Assembly (NCBI GenBank): GCA_034435615.1
Contig: DAOTWZ010000034.1
Coordinates: 62,001 to 126,000, forward strand
Source: H17-190 sp034435615
Lineage (GTDB): Bacteria > Chloroflexota > Dehalococcoidia > SM23-28-2 > HRBIN24
Direction: 5' to 3'
Length of the DNA: 64,000 bases
Positions 23,968 to 32,053 of the stretch are shown here, piece by piece (the first letter of the stretch is position 1; every line of letters starts with the position of its first letter). Both the position numbers and the translations under genes were made by a program. The notes under the pieces are model-generated. The model was not told the DNA's origin, ran no database searches, and worked only from the letters and a program-made list of their open reading frames with translations.

Positions 23968-24667
23968 ATGATCCAGATGCGTCGGCACGACGAGATCTTC
24001 TTCATCGACCGGGGCTGGTTCCAGGGGCGCTGGCACTTCTCCTTCGATATCTACTGGGACCCTGCCAACATGGGTTTTCGGCACCCTGCGGGTCTTCAAC
24101 GTGGATACCCTGGCCCCGGGCGCCGTATGGCCCCTCCATCCCCACCAGGACAACGAGGTCATCACCTACTGCGTGGAAGGGGAGTTCCGCCACGAGGACA
24201 ATCTGGGCAACGACGGCGTCCTCTACCCCGGCGACGTCCAGCACACCACTATCGGTAGCGGCCTCTGGCACTCGGAGATAAACAACCGGCCGGATATCCC
24301 CATGACCTTCGTCCAGATCTGGATAAGGCCGCGTGTGCTGGGGCTGCCGCCCTCCGTGGAGCAGCGGCACGTCGATCCCGAGGAGAGGCTGAACCGCCTC
24401 CTCCCCCTGGTCTCCAACCGTCACCCCGGCGCTCTGCCCATCTACCAGGACGCCGAGGTCTATGCCGCCACCATCGAGCCCAACGTGGAGTTGCATCAGG
24501 CACTGGAGGAGGGTTATGGTGCTTACGTATATGTAGTGCGAGGCAGCATCGCCCTCAACGGTCTGGACATGAAGGAGGGCGACGCCGCCAAGGTCTGGCA
24601 GGAGGAGCACCTCTCTCTGGCGGGGACTGGCGGGGGAGAGGTGCTGCTGGTGGTGGTGAAGGTCTAG
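23968..24667 (+). pseudogene. Pirin-family cupin protein, interrupted by a one-base frameshift
   Basis: The first 37 codons (MIQMRRHDEIFFIDRGWFQ ... DPANMGF) are the pirin N-terminus. The family then continues in another frame as GTLRVFNVDTLAPGA, HPHQDNEVITYCVEGE, GDVQHTTIGSGLWHSEIN and a C-terminal cupin to 24667. The total span is 700 bases, one more than a multiple of three. Deleting one T from the TTTT run at 24075-24078 joins the halves exactly (GGT TTC GGC ACC) to give about 232 residues. Metal ligands His (HPHQD) and His (WHSE) are intact. Intact pirins are Fe-binding, and some have quercetinase activity. Either an assembly error in a short homopolymer or a recent mutation; no other decay is seen. 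A VOC gene follows 20 bp later. Confidence 0.75.
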
Positions 24668-24687
24668 GACAGGAAAGGTGGGAGAGG

Positions 24688-25146
24688 ATGGCAGGCGTTC
24701 AGGGTCTGGGCCACGTGGTGTTGCGGGTGCGGGAGCTGGAGCGGGCGGAGCGGTTCTACACGGAGGTGCTGGGGCTGCGGGTGACGGCTCGCCGGGGGAA
24801 CCGCATGAGCTTCCTGGCCGCCCGCGAGGGGGTATCCCATGAGCTGGCCCTCCTGGCCCTTGGGCCGGAGGCGCTCCCGCCCGATCCGCAGCGGGTGGGC
24901 CTGTACCACATCGCCTTTCAGGTAGGGTCTCTGGAGGAGCTGGAGCGCTTCCTGGGCCACCTGCAGGAGAAGGGAGTGCCCATCGTCGGCATAGGGGACC
25001 ATGGCATATCCCTGGGCATCTACTTCCTGGACCCCGACGGGAACGAGATCGAGGTCTTCTACGAGCTGCCGCCGGAGGAGTGGCCCAAGGAGGGCTCCCT
25101 CTTCCAGGGCCGCTTCCCCCGTCCGTTCCCGGCCCTGGGCCGTTGA
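24688..25146 (+). CDS. VOC-family protein (glyoxalase/extradiol dioxygenase-like)
   Basis: 152 residues with two beta-alpha-beta-beta-beta modules. Start GLGHVVLRVRELERAERFYTEVLGL; second module GLYHIAFQVGSLEELERF; end YFLDPDGNEIEVFYE. The usual metal ligands are present as His9, His74 and Glu122. The single-pair length and DPDGNEIEVFYE ending resemble catechol 2,3-dioxygenase-like VOC proteins. Substrate unknown. It is probably cotranscribed with the upstream pirin gene (20-bp gap, GGTGGGAGAGG Shine-Dalgarno). Its last codons contain the -35 of the next promoter. Confidence 0.85.
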   Translation: MAGVQGLGHVVLRVRELERAERFYTEVLGLRVTARRGNRMSFLAAREGVSHELALLALGPEALPPDPQRVGLYHIAFQVGSLEELERFLGHLQEKGVPIVGIGDHGISLGIYFLDPDGNEIEVFYELPPEEWPKEGSLFQGRFPRPFPALGR

Positions 25147-25171
25147 CAGGCAGGGACGCCCCTCCTAACAT
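25143..25171 (+). promoter_or_regulatory. Strong promoter for the LLM oxidoreductase gene
   Basis: A perfect TTGACA (25143-25148) that overlaps the VOC stop codon, 17 bp, then TAACAT (25166-25171), 24 nt before the ATG at 25196. Confidence 0.65.
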
Positions 25172-25195
25172 GACGGCGACGCCGGAGCGACAGCC

Positions 25196-26128
25196 ATGAG
25201 CGTGCGGGCAGGCATAGCGCTGGCCAGTTGGCCCATGTATGACGGCCCCCAGTCGCTGTGGGACGTCATAGATCGGGCGGAGGCCCTGGGCATCGATTCC
25301 CTGTGGTTCATAGACCGCGTCGTCGGTCGCTCCCCTGCCGTGCCGGAGCCAGTGGTGCTGATGGCGGCGGTGGCGGCGCGGACGCAGCGGATCAAGTTCG
25401 GCCCCAGCGTCTTCGCCCTGGGTGTGCGGCACCCCGTCCTGCTGGCCAAGGAGCTGGCCACCCTGGACGTCATCTCTGGCGGCCGCGTCCTGCCAGCGGT
25501 GGGCCTGGGCGCCGACGACCCCGTAGAAGCGGAGGCGATGGGGATAACGGCCCGGGAACGGGCCGGCCGCACCGACGAGGCGATCGAGGTGATGCGGCTC
25601 CTCTGGACGGAGGAGACTGTCACCTACGAGGGGCGCTACTATCGTCTCCACGGCGCCACCGTCTGGCCGCGGCCCGTCCAGAAGCCCTGCCCGCCGGTGT
25701 GGATCGGCGGCAAGAGCGAGGCGGCGCTGCGCCGGGTGGCCCGTCTGGGGGACGGCTGGCTGGCCAGCCGCGTCTCCCCGCGGGAGGTGGAGGCCTCCGT
25801 GGCCGCCATATGGCGCTACCTGGACGAGACGGGGCGGGAGATAGAGGAGGACCACATTGGGGTCATCGTCCCCGTCTACCTGGCGGCCGATGAAGGCCGG
25901 GCCCTGGAGGTGGCGGGGCCGCGCCTTCTGCGGGCCCGCCCCGACACGCCGCCTCTGGAGGAGTACACCGCCCTGGGGCCGCCCCAGCGCTGCCTGGCCC
26001 TGCTGCGCCGCTTCCGGGAGGCAGGGGCCAGCAAGTTCGTCCTCCTGATGGTCTGCCCCCCGGAGGAGGCGCTGGCCCAGCTCGAGCTGCTGGCCCGGGA
26101 GGTCATTCACCCCTTCGAGGCGGAGTAG
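25196..26128 (+). CDS. LLM-class flavin-dependent oxidoreductase (luciferase-like, F420-type)
   Basis: 310 residues with a TIM-barrel luciferase-like fold: ALASWPMYDGPQSLWDVIDRAEALGIDSLWFID, then GPSVFALGVRHPVLLAKELATLDVISGGR (the family core, about 72-101), GLGADDPVEAEAMGI, ERAGRTDEAIEVMRLLW, and PVWIGGKSEAALRRVARLGDGWL. The TxRIKFG and LDVISGGR blocks are typical of F420- or FMN-dependent members. The spacing resembles F420-dependent ones, but the cofactor cannot be fixed by eye. It ends 2 bp from the stop of the convergent P450/ferredoxin operon, so it may act on related small molecules. Confidence 0.88.
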   Translation: MSVRAGIALASWPMYDGPQSLWDVIDRAEALGIDSLWFIDRVVGRSPAVPEPVVLMAAVAARTQRIKFGPSVFALGVRHPVLLAKELATLDVISGGRVLPAVGLGADDPVEAEAMGITARERAGRTDEAIEVMRLLWTEETVTYEGRYYRLHGATVWPRPVQKPCPPVWIGGKSEAALRRVARLGDGWLASRVSPREVEASVAAIWRYLDETGREIEEDHIGVIVPVYLAADEGRALEVAGPRLLRARPDTPPLEEYTALGPPQRCLALLRRFREAGASKFVLLMVCPPEEALAQLELLAREVIHPFEAE

Positions 26129-26130
26129 GG

Positions 26131-26418
26131 CTACTCCTTGTCCGGACGCTCCCGGCGGATGATGCCCACGTTGCGCATACGGGCCACCAGGTAGACGTCC
26201 TCGTCATCGAAGGCGTCCTGGACCAGCTTTATGGTGTAGGCCCAGATCTCGTTAATCTCCTCGCTGTCCTCGGTGTGGGGGTCCAGCCAGAGGTAGGCGT
26301 CCTCGTGCTCGTCCCTGGGGGTGTCGAAGTCCAGCTCCAGATGAACGTGCGGAAACTCGTCCCTGACCCGGGCCATGATCTCCCGGGCCACCCGCTCCAC
26401 GGTGGGGCGGTCTGCCAT
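26131..26418 (-). CDS. Small acidic hypothetical protein of the P450 operon
   Basis: 95 residues, rich in Asp and Glu, with no family I recognise. The sequence alternates short hydrophobic strands and helices (HVHLELDFDTP, EDAYLWLDPHTEDSEEINEIWAYTIKLVQDAF, EDVYLVARMRNVGII), compatible with a compact alpha/beta fold. It follows the ferredoxin gene by 12 bp and is the last gene of the four-gene P450 operon. A role as partner or stability factor for the P450 system is suggested only by position. Confidence 0.65.
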   Translation of the reverse strand: MADRPTVERVAREIMARVRDEFPHVHLELDFDTPRDEHEDAYLWLDPHTEDSEEINEIWAYTIKLVQDAFDDEDVYLVARMRNVGIIRRERPDKE

Positions 26419-26430
26419 GCCGGGGAGGGT

Positions 26431-26673
26431 CTACTCCAGGGCGCCAGGCGGCGGGAAGAGGCGCTCTCCCGTATCGGCGTCCTCGACTATGATGGCCATG
26501 GTGGGGCAGCCCTCCGCCGCCTCCAGCACTTTCTCTTCACTCTCCGCTGTCGGGTCTATGACGGCGGACTGGCCGTTCTCGTTGAGGCGGAAGACGCCCG
26601 GCGCGGTGAGGACGCAGATGCTGGAGCCGGCGCAACGGTCGTAGTCCACGCGGATGCGCAATCGTCGTGCCAT
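26431..26673 (-). CDS. Ferredoxin of the P450-associated [3Fe-4S] type
   Basis: 80 residues with three cysteines: Cys14, Cys20 (YDRCAGSSIC) and Cys56 (EGCPTMAI). The C-x5-C ... CP pattern, with Ser/Ala where a fourth Cys would be, is that of single-cluster [3Fe-4S] ferredoxins that feed bacterial cytochromes P450. The sequences TAPGVFRLNENGQ and AAEGCPTMAIIVED are standard for the group. It lies 9 bp after the second P450 gene. No ferredoxin reductase gene is in the operon, so electrons must come from one encoded elsewhere. Confidence 0.92.
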   Translation of the reverse strand: MARRLRIRVDYDRCAGSSICVLTAPGVFRLNENGQSAVIDPTAESEEKVLEAAEGCPTMAIIVEDADTGERLFPPPGALE

Positions 26674-26682
26674 GCCTTTATC

Positions 26683-27897
26683 CTACCACTCTACCGGCAG
26701 TTCCTTCAGGGCGCGGGCGACGATGGTGGGATGATACTGCAGCTCCTCCGGCGCCACGGCCAGGCGGATCTGGGGGAAGCGCTGGCTGAGGGCCAGGAAG
26801 GCCTCCTGCGCCTCCAGGCGGGCCAGGGGGGCCCCCAGGCAGACGTGGATGCCATGACCGAAGGCGACGTGGGGGTTGGGCGTGCGGGCGATGGCCAGGT
26901 CGTCCGGGTTGTCGAACTTGCGGGGGTCGCGGTTGGCGGCCGCCAGCACCAGCAGCATGCGGTCGCCCTCTTTGATGGTCTTACCGCCCAGCTCTGCCTC
27001 CCGCTTGGCCCAGCGGAAGGTGGCCTTGACGGGGCCATCGTAGCGGAGCAGCTCCTCCACCGCCGGCTTGATGAGGTTGGGCTGACGTTGCAGGAGCTCC
27101 CACTGGTCGCGGTGCTCCATGAAGGCCACCAGTCCGTTGGCCAGGAGGTTGGTGGTGGTCTCGTGTCCGGCGAAGAGGAGGACGGTGCAGGTGGCCAGCA
27201 CCTCCTCGTCGGATAGGAGGTCGCCCCGCTCCTCCGCCTGGACGAGGGCGGTGATGAGGTCGTCCCGGGGATGCTTGCGGCGGTCATGGACCATGGGCTC
27301 GAAGTACTCCAGCAGCCTCTGGAGCCCCTCCTGGGAGCGCTCCCGGCGGTCCGGCTCGTCGGCCCGGATGAAGAAGACGCGGGAGGTCTCGTCGGACCAC
27401 TCCTTCACCTGCTCGCGGTCTTCCACGGGGACGCCCAGGTACTCCGAGATGACGATGACGGGCAGGTGGAAGGCGAAGTCCCTGATGAACTCCATATGGC
27501 CCCTGGGCTCCACCTGGGACAGCAGCTCGTCGATGATCTGGCGGGCGCGAGGCCGCAGCTTCTCCACGCTGACCGGGGTGAAGGCCTTGTTGACCAGCAT
27601 GCGGACGCGGGTGTGGTAGGGTGGGTCGGTGAAGACCATCCACTTGGAGAAGTAGTTGATGAGGAGCCACAGCTTCTCGCGGTCCGCCTCCGTCAGCTCC
27701 GTCACCAGGGAGGCCATGCGGTCCGAGGAGAAGGTCTCCGGGTCGCGGAAGGCGCGGGCCACGTCGTCATAGCGAGTGACGAGCCAGCCGCCCCAGCGGG
27801 GGTTCCAGTGGACGGGGTCGTTCTCCCGGATGTGGCCGAAGTAGGTATAGGGGTCCCGCAGGACTTCCGGCGTCAGCAGGTCTTCCTGTACCAGCAT
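26683..27897 (-). CDS. Cytochrome P450 (second of a tandem pair)
   Basis: 404 residues, a soluble bacterial P450. I-helix AGHETT at 243-248, the ExxR motif ELLR at 282-285, and the heme loop FGHGIHVCLGAPLARLE with the thiolate Cys353. The acid-alcohol pair in the I helix (Glu-Thr) is intact, so oxygen activation should work. It is alignable without gaps along its whole length with the adjacent 404-residue P450, so the two arose by tandem duplication. The gap between them is 14 bp. Substrate unknown; class I bacterial system with the ferredoxin downstream. Confidence 0.95.
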   Translation of the reverse strand: MLVQEDLLTPEVLRDPYTYFGHIRENDPVHWNPRWGGWLVTRYDDVARAFRDPETFSSDRMASLVTELTEADREKLWLLINYFSKWMVFTDPPYHTRVRMLVNKAFTPVSVEKLRPRARQIIDELLSQVEPRGHMEFIRDFAFHLPVIVISEYLGVPVEDREQVKEWSDETSRVFFIRADEPDRRERSQEGLQRLLEYFEPMVHDRRKHPRDDLITALVQAEERGDLLSDEEVLATCTVLLFAGHETTTNLLANGLVAFMEHRDQWELLQRQPNLIKPAVEELLRYDGPVKATFRWAKREAELGGKTIKEGDRMLLVLAAANRDPRKFDNPDDLAIARTPNPHVAFGHGIHVCLGAPLARLEAQEAFLALSQRFPQIRLAVAPEELQYHPTIVARALKELPVEW

Positions 27898-27911
27898 GGC
27901 GCTCTACCTCC

Positions 27912-29126
27912 TCACCATTCCACAGGGAGCGCCTCCAGCGCCCGGGATACGACGGTGGGGTGATACTGGAGCTCCTCCGGCGCCACGGCCAGGCGCATGT
28001 CCGGGAAGCGCTGGCTCAGGGCGATGAAGGACTCGTGGAGCTCCAGGCGAGCCAGGGGCGCCCCCAGGCAGAGATGGATGCCGTGACCGAAGGCCACGTG
28101 AGGGTTGGGGTGACGGGCGATGTCCAGGCGGTCGGGCTCAGGGAACTTGGCAGGGTCGCGGTTGGCACCGAAGAGGGAGAGCAGGATGCGGTCGCCCTCT
28201 TTGATAGTCTTGCCGCCCACCTCCACGTCCTCCTTGGCCCAGCGGAGCATGGCCTTGACCACGCCATCGTAGCGGAGGAGCTCTTCCACGGCGGTGCGGG
28301 CCAGGGAGGGGTCGGCCCGCAGGCGCTCCCACTGGTCGCGGTTGCGCAGGAGGGCCAGCAGGCCATTGGCCAGGGCGTTGGTGGTGGTCTCGTGTCCCGC
28401 CAACATGAGGAGGGCGCAGACGGTGGCCACCTCGTCCTCGGAGAGGAGGTCGCCTCGCTCCTCGGCGTGGACGAGGGCAGTGATGAAGTCGTCCCTGGGG
28501 TGGCGCTTGCGCTCGTGGATGAGGGGATAGAAGTACTCGGTCAGGGCCTGGACCCCCTTCTGGGCCCGGTCGCGGCGGTTGGGGTCGTTGATGCGCATGA
28601 AGAAGATCTGGGTGGTCTCGTCGGACCACTCCTTCAGCTTCTCGTGGTCCTCGGCTGGCACGCCCAGGTACTCGCAGATGACGGTGACGGGCAGGGGGAA
28701 GGCGTAGTCCCTGATGAACTCCATGTGGCCCCGCTCGGCCACGCGGTCCAGGAGGCCATGAATGATCTGGCGCACGCGGGGGCGCAGCCGCTCCACGCTC
28801 ATGGGGGTGAAGGCCTTGTTGGTCAGCAGGCGGAAGCGAGTGTGAAAGGGCGGGTCACGGAAGACGAACCAGCTCGAGAGGATCTCGATGAGGACGTGGT
28901 AGCGGTCCCTGTCAGCCGGGCTCAGCTCGGCGATGAAGGAGGCCATGCGGTCCGAGGAGAAACGCTCATGGTCCCGCAGCAGCCGCACCACATCGTCGTA
29001 GCGGGTGATGATCCAGCCCTTCCAGCGCTCGTTCCAGTGGACGGGGTCGGTCTCCCGCAGGCGAGCGTAGTAGGTGTGAGGGTCTCTGATGACCTCCGGG
29101 GCCATGAGATCGTCCTGGACCAGCAT
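27912..29126 (-). CDS. Cytochrome P450 (first of a tandem pair)
   Basis: 404 residues, first gene of the P450-P450-ferredoxin-hypothetical operon. It has the same landmarks at the same positions as its neighbour: AGHETTTN in the I helix, ELLR (ExxR), and FGHGIHLCLGAPLARLE. Both start MLVQxDL and end with a Leu-Pro-Val-Glu-Trp tail. Differences cluster in the region corresponding to the B-C loop and substrate-recognition sites (for example KWMVFTDPPYHT versus SWFVFRDPPFHT), so substrates may differ. The promoter lies 43-69 bp upstream, with a purine-rich GGAGAAAGGGGG Shine-Dalgarno region. Confidence 0.95.
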   Translation of the reverse strand: MLVQDDLMAPEVIRDPHTYYARLRETDPVHWNERWKGWIITRYDDVVRLLRDHERFSSDRMASFIAELSPADRDRYHVLIEILSSWFVFRDPPFHTRFRLLTNKAFTPMSVERLRPRVRQIIHGLLDRVAERGHMEFIRDYAFPLPVTVICEYLGVPAEDHEKLKEWSDETTQIFFMRINDPNRRDRAQKGVQALTEYFYPLIHERKRHPRDDFITALVHAEERGDLLSEDEVATVCALLMLAGHETTTNALANGLLALLRNRDQWERLRADPSLARTAVEELLRYDGVVKAMLRWAKEDVEVGGKTIKEGDRILLSLFGANRDPAKFPEPDRLDIARHPNPHVAFGHGIHLCLGAPLARLELHESFIALSQRFPDMRLAVAPEELQYHPTVVSRALEALPVEW

Positions 29127-29168
29127 AGCCTTGCCCCCTTTCTCCTGCCGCGTACTTCGGTAAGCCTC

Positions 29169-29195
29169 ATTATAGCATTACTTTCGTAGTGTCGA
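29169..29195 (-). promoter_or_regulatory. Promoter of the P450 operon
   Basis: Minus strand: TCGACA (29190-29195), 15-bp spacer, perfect TATAAT (29169-29174). The spacer is shorter than the 17 bp usual in this window. Confidence 0.5.
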
Positions 29196-29281
29196 CGTCT
29201 CCAGGGTGACGAGTCCCTCGAGCGACGGCGGCGCGGGGCGGTTGTCCGGGAGGCGGGGGCCGCCGTATCATCGGATTGGGG

Positions 29282-29356
29282 GCCGGGGTAGCTCAACGGC
29301 AGAGCAGTCGCTTCGTAAGCGACGGGCTGTGGGTTCGAGTCCCACCCTCGGCTCCA
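29282..29356 (+). tRNA. tRNA-Thr (anticodon CGT)
   Basis: 75 nt including an encoded CCA (29354-29356). The acceptor stem GCCGGGG pairs with CCTCGGC (one G-T). D stem GCTC/GAGC, anticodon stem GTCGC/GCGAC with loop TTCGTAA (anticodon CGT, reading ACG), 5-nt variable loop, and T stem GTGGG/CCCAC with loop TTCGAGT. All arms pair fully. Confidence 0.97.
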
Positions 29357-29432
29357 TGCCCGGGGCTTCGGGACCGGGGCGCGGGGACGCCGCAGCGCCC
29401 ACCCACGAGGTTGAAGTCCTCTTTACTGCCCC

Positions 29433-30176
29433 TCAGAGTAGCTGGCGCAGGCACACCAGCAGGTGACTCACGTAGTGGACGTCACTGCTGCTGGTGCCGA
29501 AGGCGGCCAGGATATGGTTATCGGCCAGGGCGCAGGGCACCTGGAGACGGTTCCACTGACCGCTCATACGGGCCAGCTCGAACTCCTGCAGGCTGGGGTG
29601 GGTGAACATGAGGGTGGGCGTGCTGGTGCCGATGGACCGGACCACCGCTACCAGGGAGAGGAGGCCCCGGTGGCGCACCTCCAGCAGGGGGCCGGAGGTG
29701 GAGGCGCTGGTGGCCCTGGAGCCGATGACCAGCCAGAGCTGGACGGCGCTCACGGTGGCGTTCCCCTGGTTCACCCAGAGGTGGACGGCCACCTGGTTGG
29801 GCGTGCCCAGCAGGAACTGGCCCTGGGGCAGATCTGTCGTGGCGTACTGGCTGCCGGTGGCGGTGAAGGCCCCGGTCAGGCGCTCCGTCCCGTTGACCGA
29901 AACGGCGTAGGAGAGCTGGCTGGCCGCCGGCGATCCCCCGAAGCTGTCGATGGTGACCTGCAGGCGCAGCGCAGCGCGGAGCACCACCAGCCGTGGGTCG
30001 GGCGGCGCCGGGATGACGAGGGAGGCGGTGTAGTCCGGCGTGGGGGGACGGCTGGTGGCGCTGATGCTGCGCGTCGAGGGCTCCAGGTCGCCGCTGCCGG
30101 GCGTCCCCGGCAGATAGACGATGGTGCTGACCGTCTCCTCCAGGGATGTCGCCTCGCCAGCCAGTCTCAGGGCCAT
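29433..30176 (-). CDS. Hypothetical beta-rich protein next to tRNA-Thr
   Basis: 247 residues from the ATG at 30176, which has GGAGG at 7-nt spacing; the GTG two codons earlier is too close to that site. I recognise no family. The sequence alternates hydrophobic beta-like strands with Ser/Thr/Gly/Pro loops (RLVVLRAALRLQVTIDSFGG, NQVAVHLWVNQGNATVSAVQLWLVIG, LLSLVAVVRSIGTSTP) and has no signal peptide or catalytic motif. The style resembles virion or surface structural proteins, but no other phage gene is nearby. Position beside a tRNA suggests it could be left from an insertion. I found no copy of the tRNA 3' end as an attachment site. Confidence 0.6.
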   Translation of the reverse strand: MALRLAGEATSLEETVSTIVYLPGTPGSGDLEPSTRSISATSRPPTPDYTASLVIPAPPDPRLVVLRAALRLQVTIDSFGGSPAASQLSYAVSVNGTERLTGAFTATGSQYATTDLPQGQFLLGTPNQVAVHLWVNQGNATVSAVQLWLVIGSRATSASTSGPLLEVRHRGLLSLVAVVRSIGTSTPTLMFTHPSLQEFELARMSGQWNRLQVPCALADNHILAAFGTSSSDVHYVSHLLVCLRQLL

Positions 30177-30379
30177 GGCCACGCCTCCACTTCCAGGGTA
30201 TCGGCCCGTAGCGTAGCCCCGACGCCGGGCATCACCAAGGGGCTGGTGTCACCGCCCACCCTGGCCTTCCGGGGTGATGCGTGTTAGAAAAGAGGTCGAG
30301 GCCCTCGCCCTGCGCCGGCGGAGGGCTACCGCCCGACAGACCGCTCACGGCCCGCTCTGGGCCTGACGATGGAGGTATC

Positions 30380-32044
30380 ATGCCCAAGGGCTACGTCATC
30401 TGGCTGACCGGCCTGCCGGCCTCCGGTAAGAGCACCCTCGCCCTGGCCCTGCAGGAGCGCCTGCGCTCCCAGGGGCTGCCGGTGGTCGTCCTGGACGGCG
30501 ACGAGGCCCGCCGCACCCTCAGCGCCGACCTGGGCTTCTCCCCGGAAGACCGGGAGAGGCACAACCTGCGGGTCATCCAGGTCAGCAAGCTGCTGGTGCA
30601 GCAAGGGTTCGGCGTCATCGTTCCCCTCATCTCGCCCTACCGGGCCATCAGGGCCCGCGCCCGTGAGGAGCTGGAGCGCTACCTGGAGGTCTACGTGCGT
30701 TGCCCCCTGGAGGAGTGCATCCGCCGCGACCCCAAGGGCCTCTACGCCCGCGCCCGGCGCGGCGAGATACAGGAGTTCACTGGCATCTCCGCCCCCTACG
30801 AGGAGCCCGAGCGGCCGGAGGTTACGGTGGACACGGACCGCCTCTCGGTGGAGGAGTGCGTCCAGCGCATACTGGAGGGGGTCTCCGAGAAAGGCTACAT
30901 CATGGGTGGCTCCCCTCACGGGGGCGTCCTGGTGGACCGTCGTCCGCCGGCCGACGAGGCGGAGCGGCTGCGTCAGCTCGCCCCCTCCCTGCCCGGCGTC
31001 ACCCTGGACCGCTGGGCCCTCAACGATCTTTACATGATAGGCATCGGTGCCTTCAGCCCCCTGCGGGGCTTCCTCCAGGAGGAGGACTACCGTGGCGTGG
31101 TGGAGTCGATGCGCCTGGACAGCGGCCTCCTGTGGCCCTTGCCGGTGGGCTGCCCTCTGGGCCTCGCCCAGGCGCGCCAGATCGACGGCGCTGAACTGGC
31201 GGCCCTGCGAGACGAGGACGGCCGGCTGGTGGGTGTCATGGAGCAGCCCCGGGTGTTCGAGATAGACCCCCGCTGGGAAGCCCGCCACACTTACGGGACA
31301 GAGGAGGACGCCCACCCCGGGGTGGCCCTCCTCTACCGTAGACCGCCCCTGCGGGTGGGCGGACGGGTCTGGCTGCTGGAAGATCTCTCCCCCGCTGACT
31401 TTCGAGAGGAGAACCGGGAGCCGGCCCAGACACGGGCCATCTTCCGGGAGCGAGGCTGGCGAACGGTGGTGGGCTTCCAGACCCGCAACCCGGTCCACCG
31501 CGCCCACGAATACATCCAGAAGTGCGCCCTGGAGGTGACGGACGGCCTCCTCCTCCACCCGCTGGTGGGGGAGACCAAGGAGGGGGACGTCCCCGCTGAG
31601 GTGCGGATGCGGGCCTACAAGGCCCTCCTGGAGCACTACTACCCGCGGGACCGGGTGCTCCTCTCCGTCTACCCTGCCTATATGCGTTACGCCGGCCCGC
31701 GAGAGGCCGTCTTTCACGCCCTGGTGCGCAAGAACTACGGCTGCACCCACTTCATAGTGGGCCGGGACCACGCCGGCGTGGGCGGCTACTACGGCCCCTA
31801 CGACGCCCAGCAGCTACTGCGCTCCCTCCCCGCCGAGGAGCTGGCCATCACCCCCCTCTTCTTCGAGGACGCCTTCTTCTGCCGTCGCTGCGGCAACATG
31901 GCCACCGCCAAGACCTGCCCCCACCCGGTGGAGGCGAGGGTGAGCCTCTCCGGCACCCAGGTGCGGGCCATGCTGGCCCGGGGGGAGGCGCCGCCGCCGG
32001 AGTTCACCCGGCCGGAGGTGGCCCGCACTCTCTGGCAGGGGTGA
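30380..32044 (+). CDS. sat/cysC: Bifunctional APS kinase-ATP sulfurylase (PAPS synthetase)
   Basis: 554 residues from the ATG at 30380, which has GGAGG 5 nt upstream. N-terminal APS kinase (about 1-172): P-loop GLPASGKS (11-18), LDGDEAR, and FTGISAPYEEPERPEV. C-terminal ATP sulfurylase (about 178-554): QTRNPVHRAH (367-376), GRDHAGVGG (461-469), and a CRRCGNMATAKTC zinc-type segment near 505-517. The first step makes APS from ATP and sulfate, the second PAPS. Kinase-then-sulfurylase order is that of animal PAPS synthetases. No APS/PAPS reductase gene is nearby, so the product may serve assimilation genes elsewhere or sulfotransferases. Confidence 0.93.
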   Translation: MPKGYVIWLTGLPASGKSTLALALQERLRSQGLPVVVLDGDEARRTLSADLGFSPEDRERHNLRVIQVSKLLVQQGFGVIVPLISPYRAIRARAREELERYLEVYVRCPLEECIRRDPKGLYARARRGEIQEFTGISAPYEEPERPEVTVDTDRLSVEECVQRILEGVSEKGYIMGGSPHGGVLVDRRPPADEAERLRQLAPSLPGVTLDRWALNDLYMIGIGAFSPLRGFLQEEDYRGVVESMRLDSGLLWPLPVGCPLGLAQARQIDGAELAALRDEDGRLVGVMEQPRVFEIDPRWEARHTYGTEEDAHPGVALLYRRPPLRVGGRVWLLEDLSPADFREENREPAQTRAIFRERGWRTVVGFQTRNPVHRAHEYIQKCALEVTDGLLLHPLVGETKEGDVPAEVRMRAYKALLEHYYPRDRVLLSVYPAYMRYAGPREAVFHALVRKNYGCTHFIVGRDHAGVGGYYGPYDAQQLLRSLPAEELAITPLFFEDAFFCRRCGNMATAKTCPHPVEARVSLSGTQVRAMLARGEAPPPEFTRPEVARTLWQG

Positions 32045-32053
32045 GGCGCTGGC

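Noticed and set aside
23968..24667. Programmed ribosomal frameshift in the pirin gene
   Set aside because: The shift site has no slippery heptamer or downstream pseudoknot that I can see; an extra base in a T run explains it more simply.
29276..29605. A short plus-strand frame reading GVAQRQSSRFVSDGLWVRVPPSAP
   Set aside because: This is the well-known false translation of a tRNA gene (the tRNA-Thr at 29282-29356).
30167..30232. A 21-codon minus-strand frame ending in LEVEAWPWP just before the orphan beta-rich gene
   Set aside because: It overlaps the next start and looks gene-like, but it lacks a clear ribosome-binding site and may be only the tail of a lost upstream gene.
29357..30379. 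Integrated element using tRNA-Thr as attachment site
   Set aside because: No second copy of the tRNA 3' end, no integrase and no composition change were found in the flanking kilobase.
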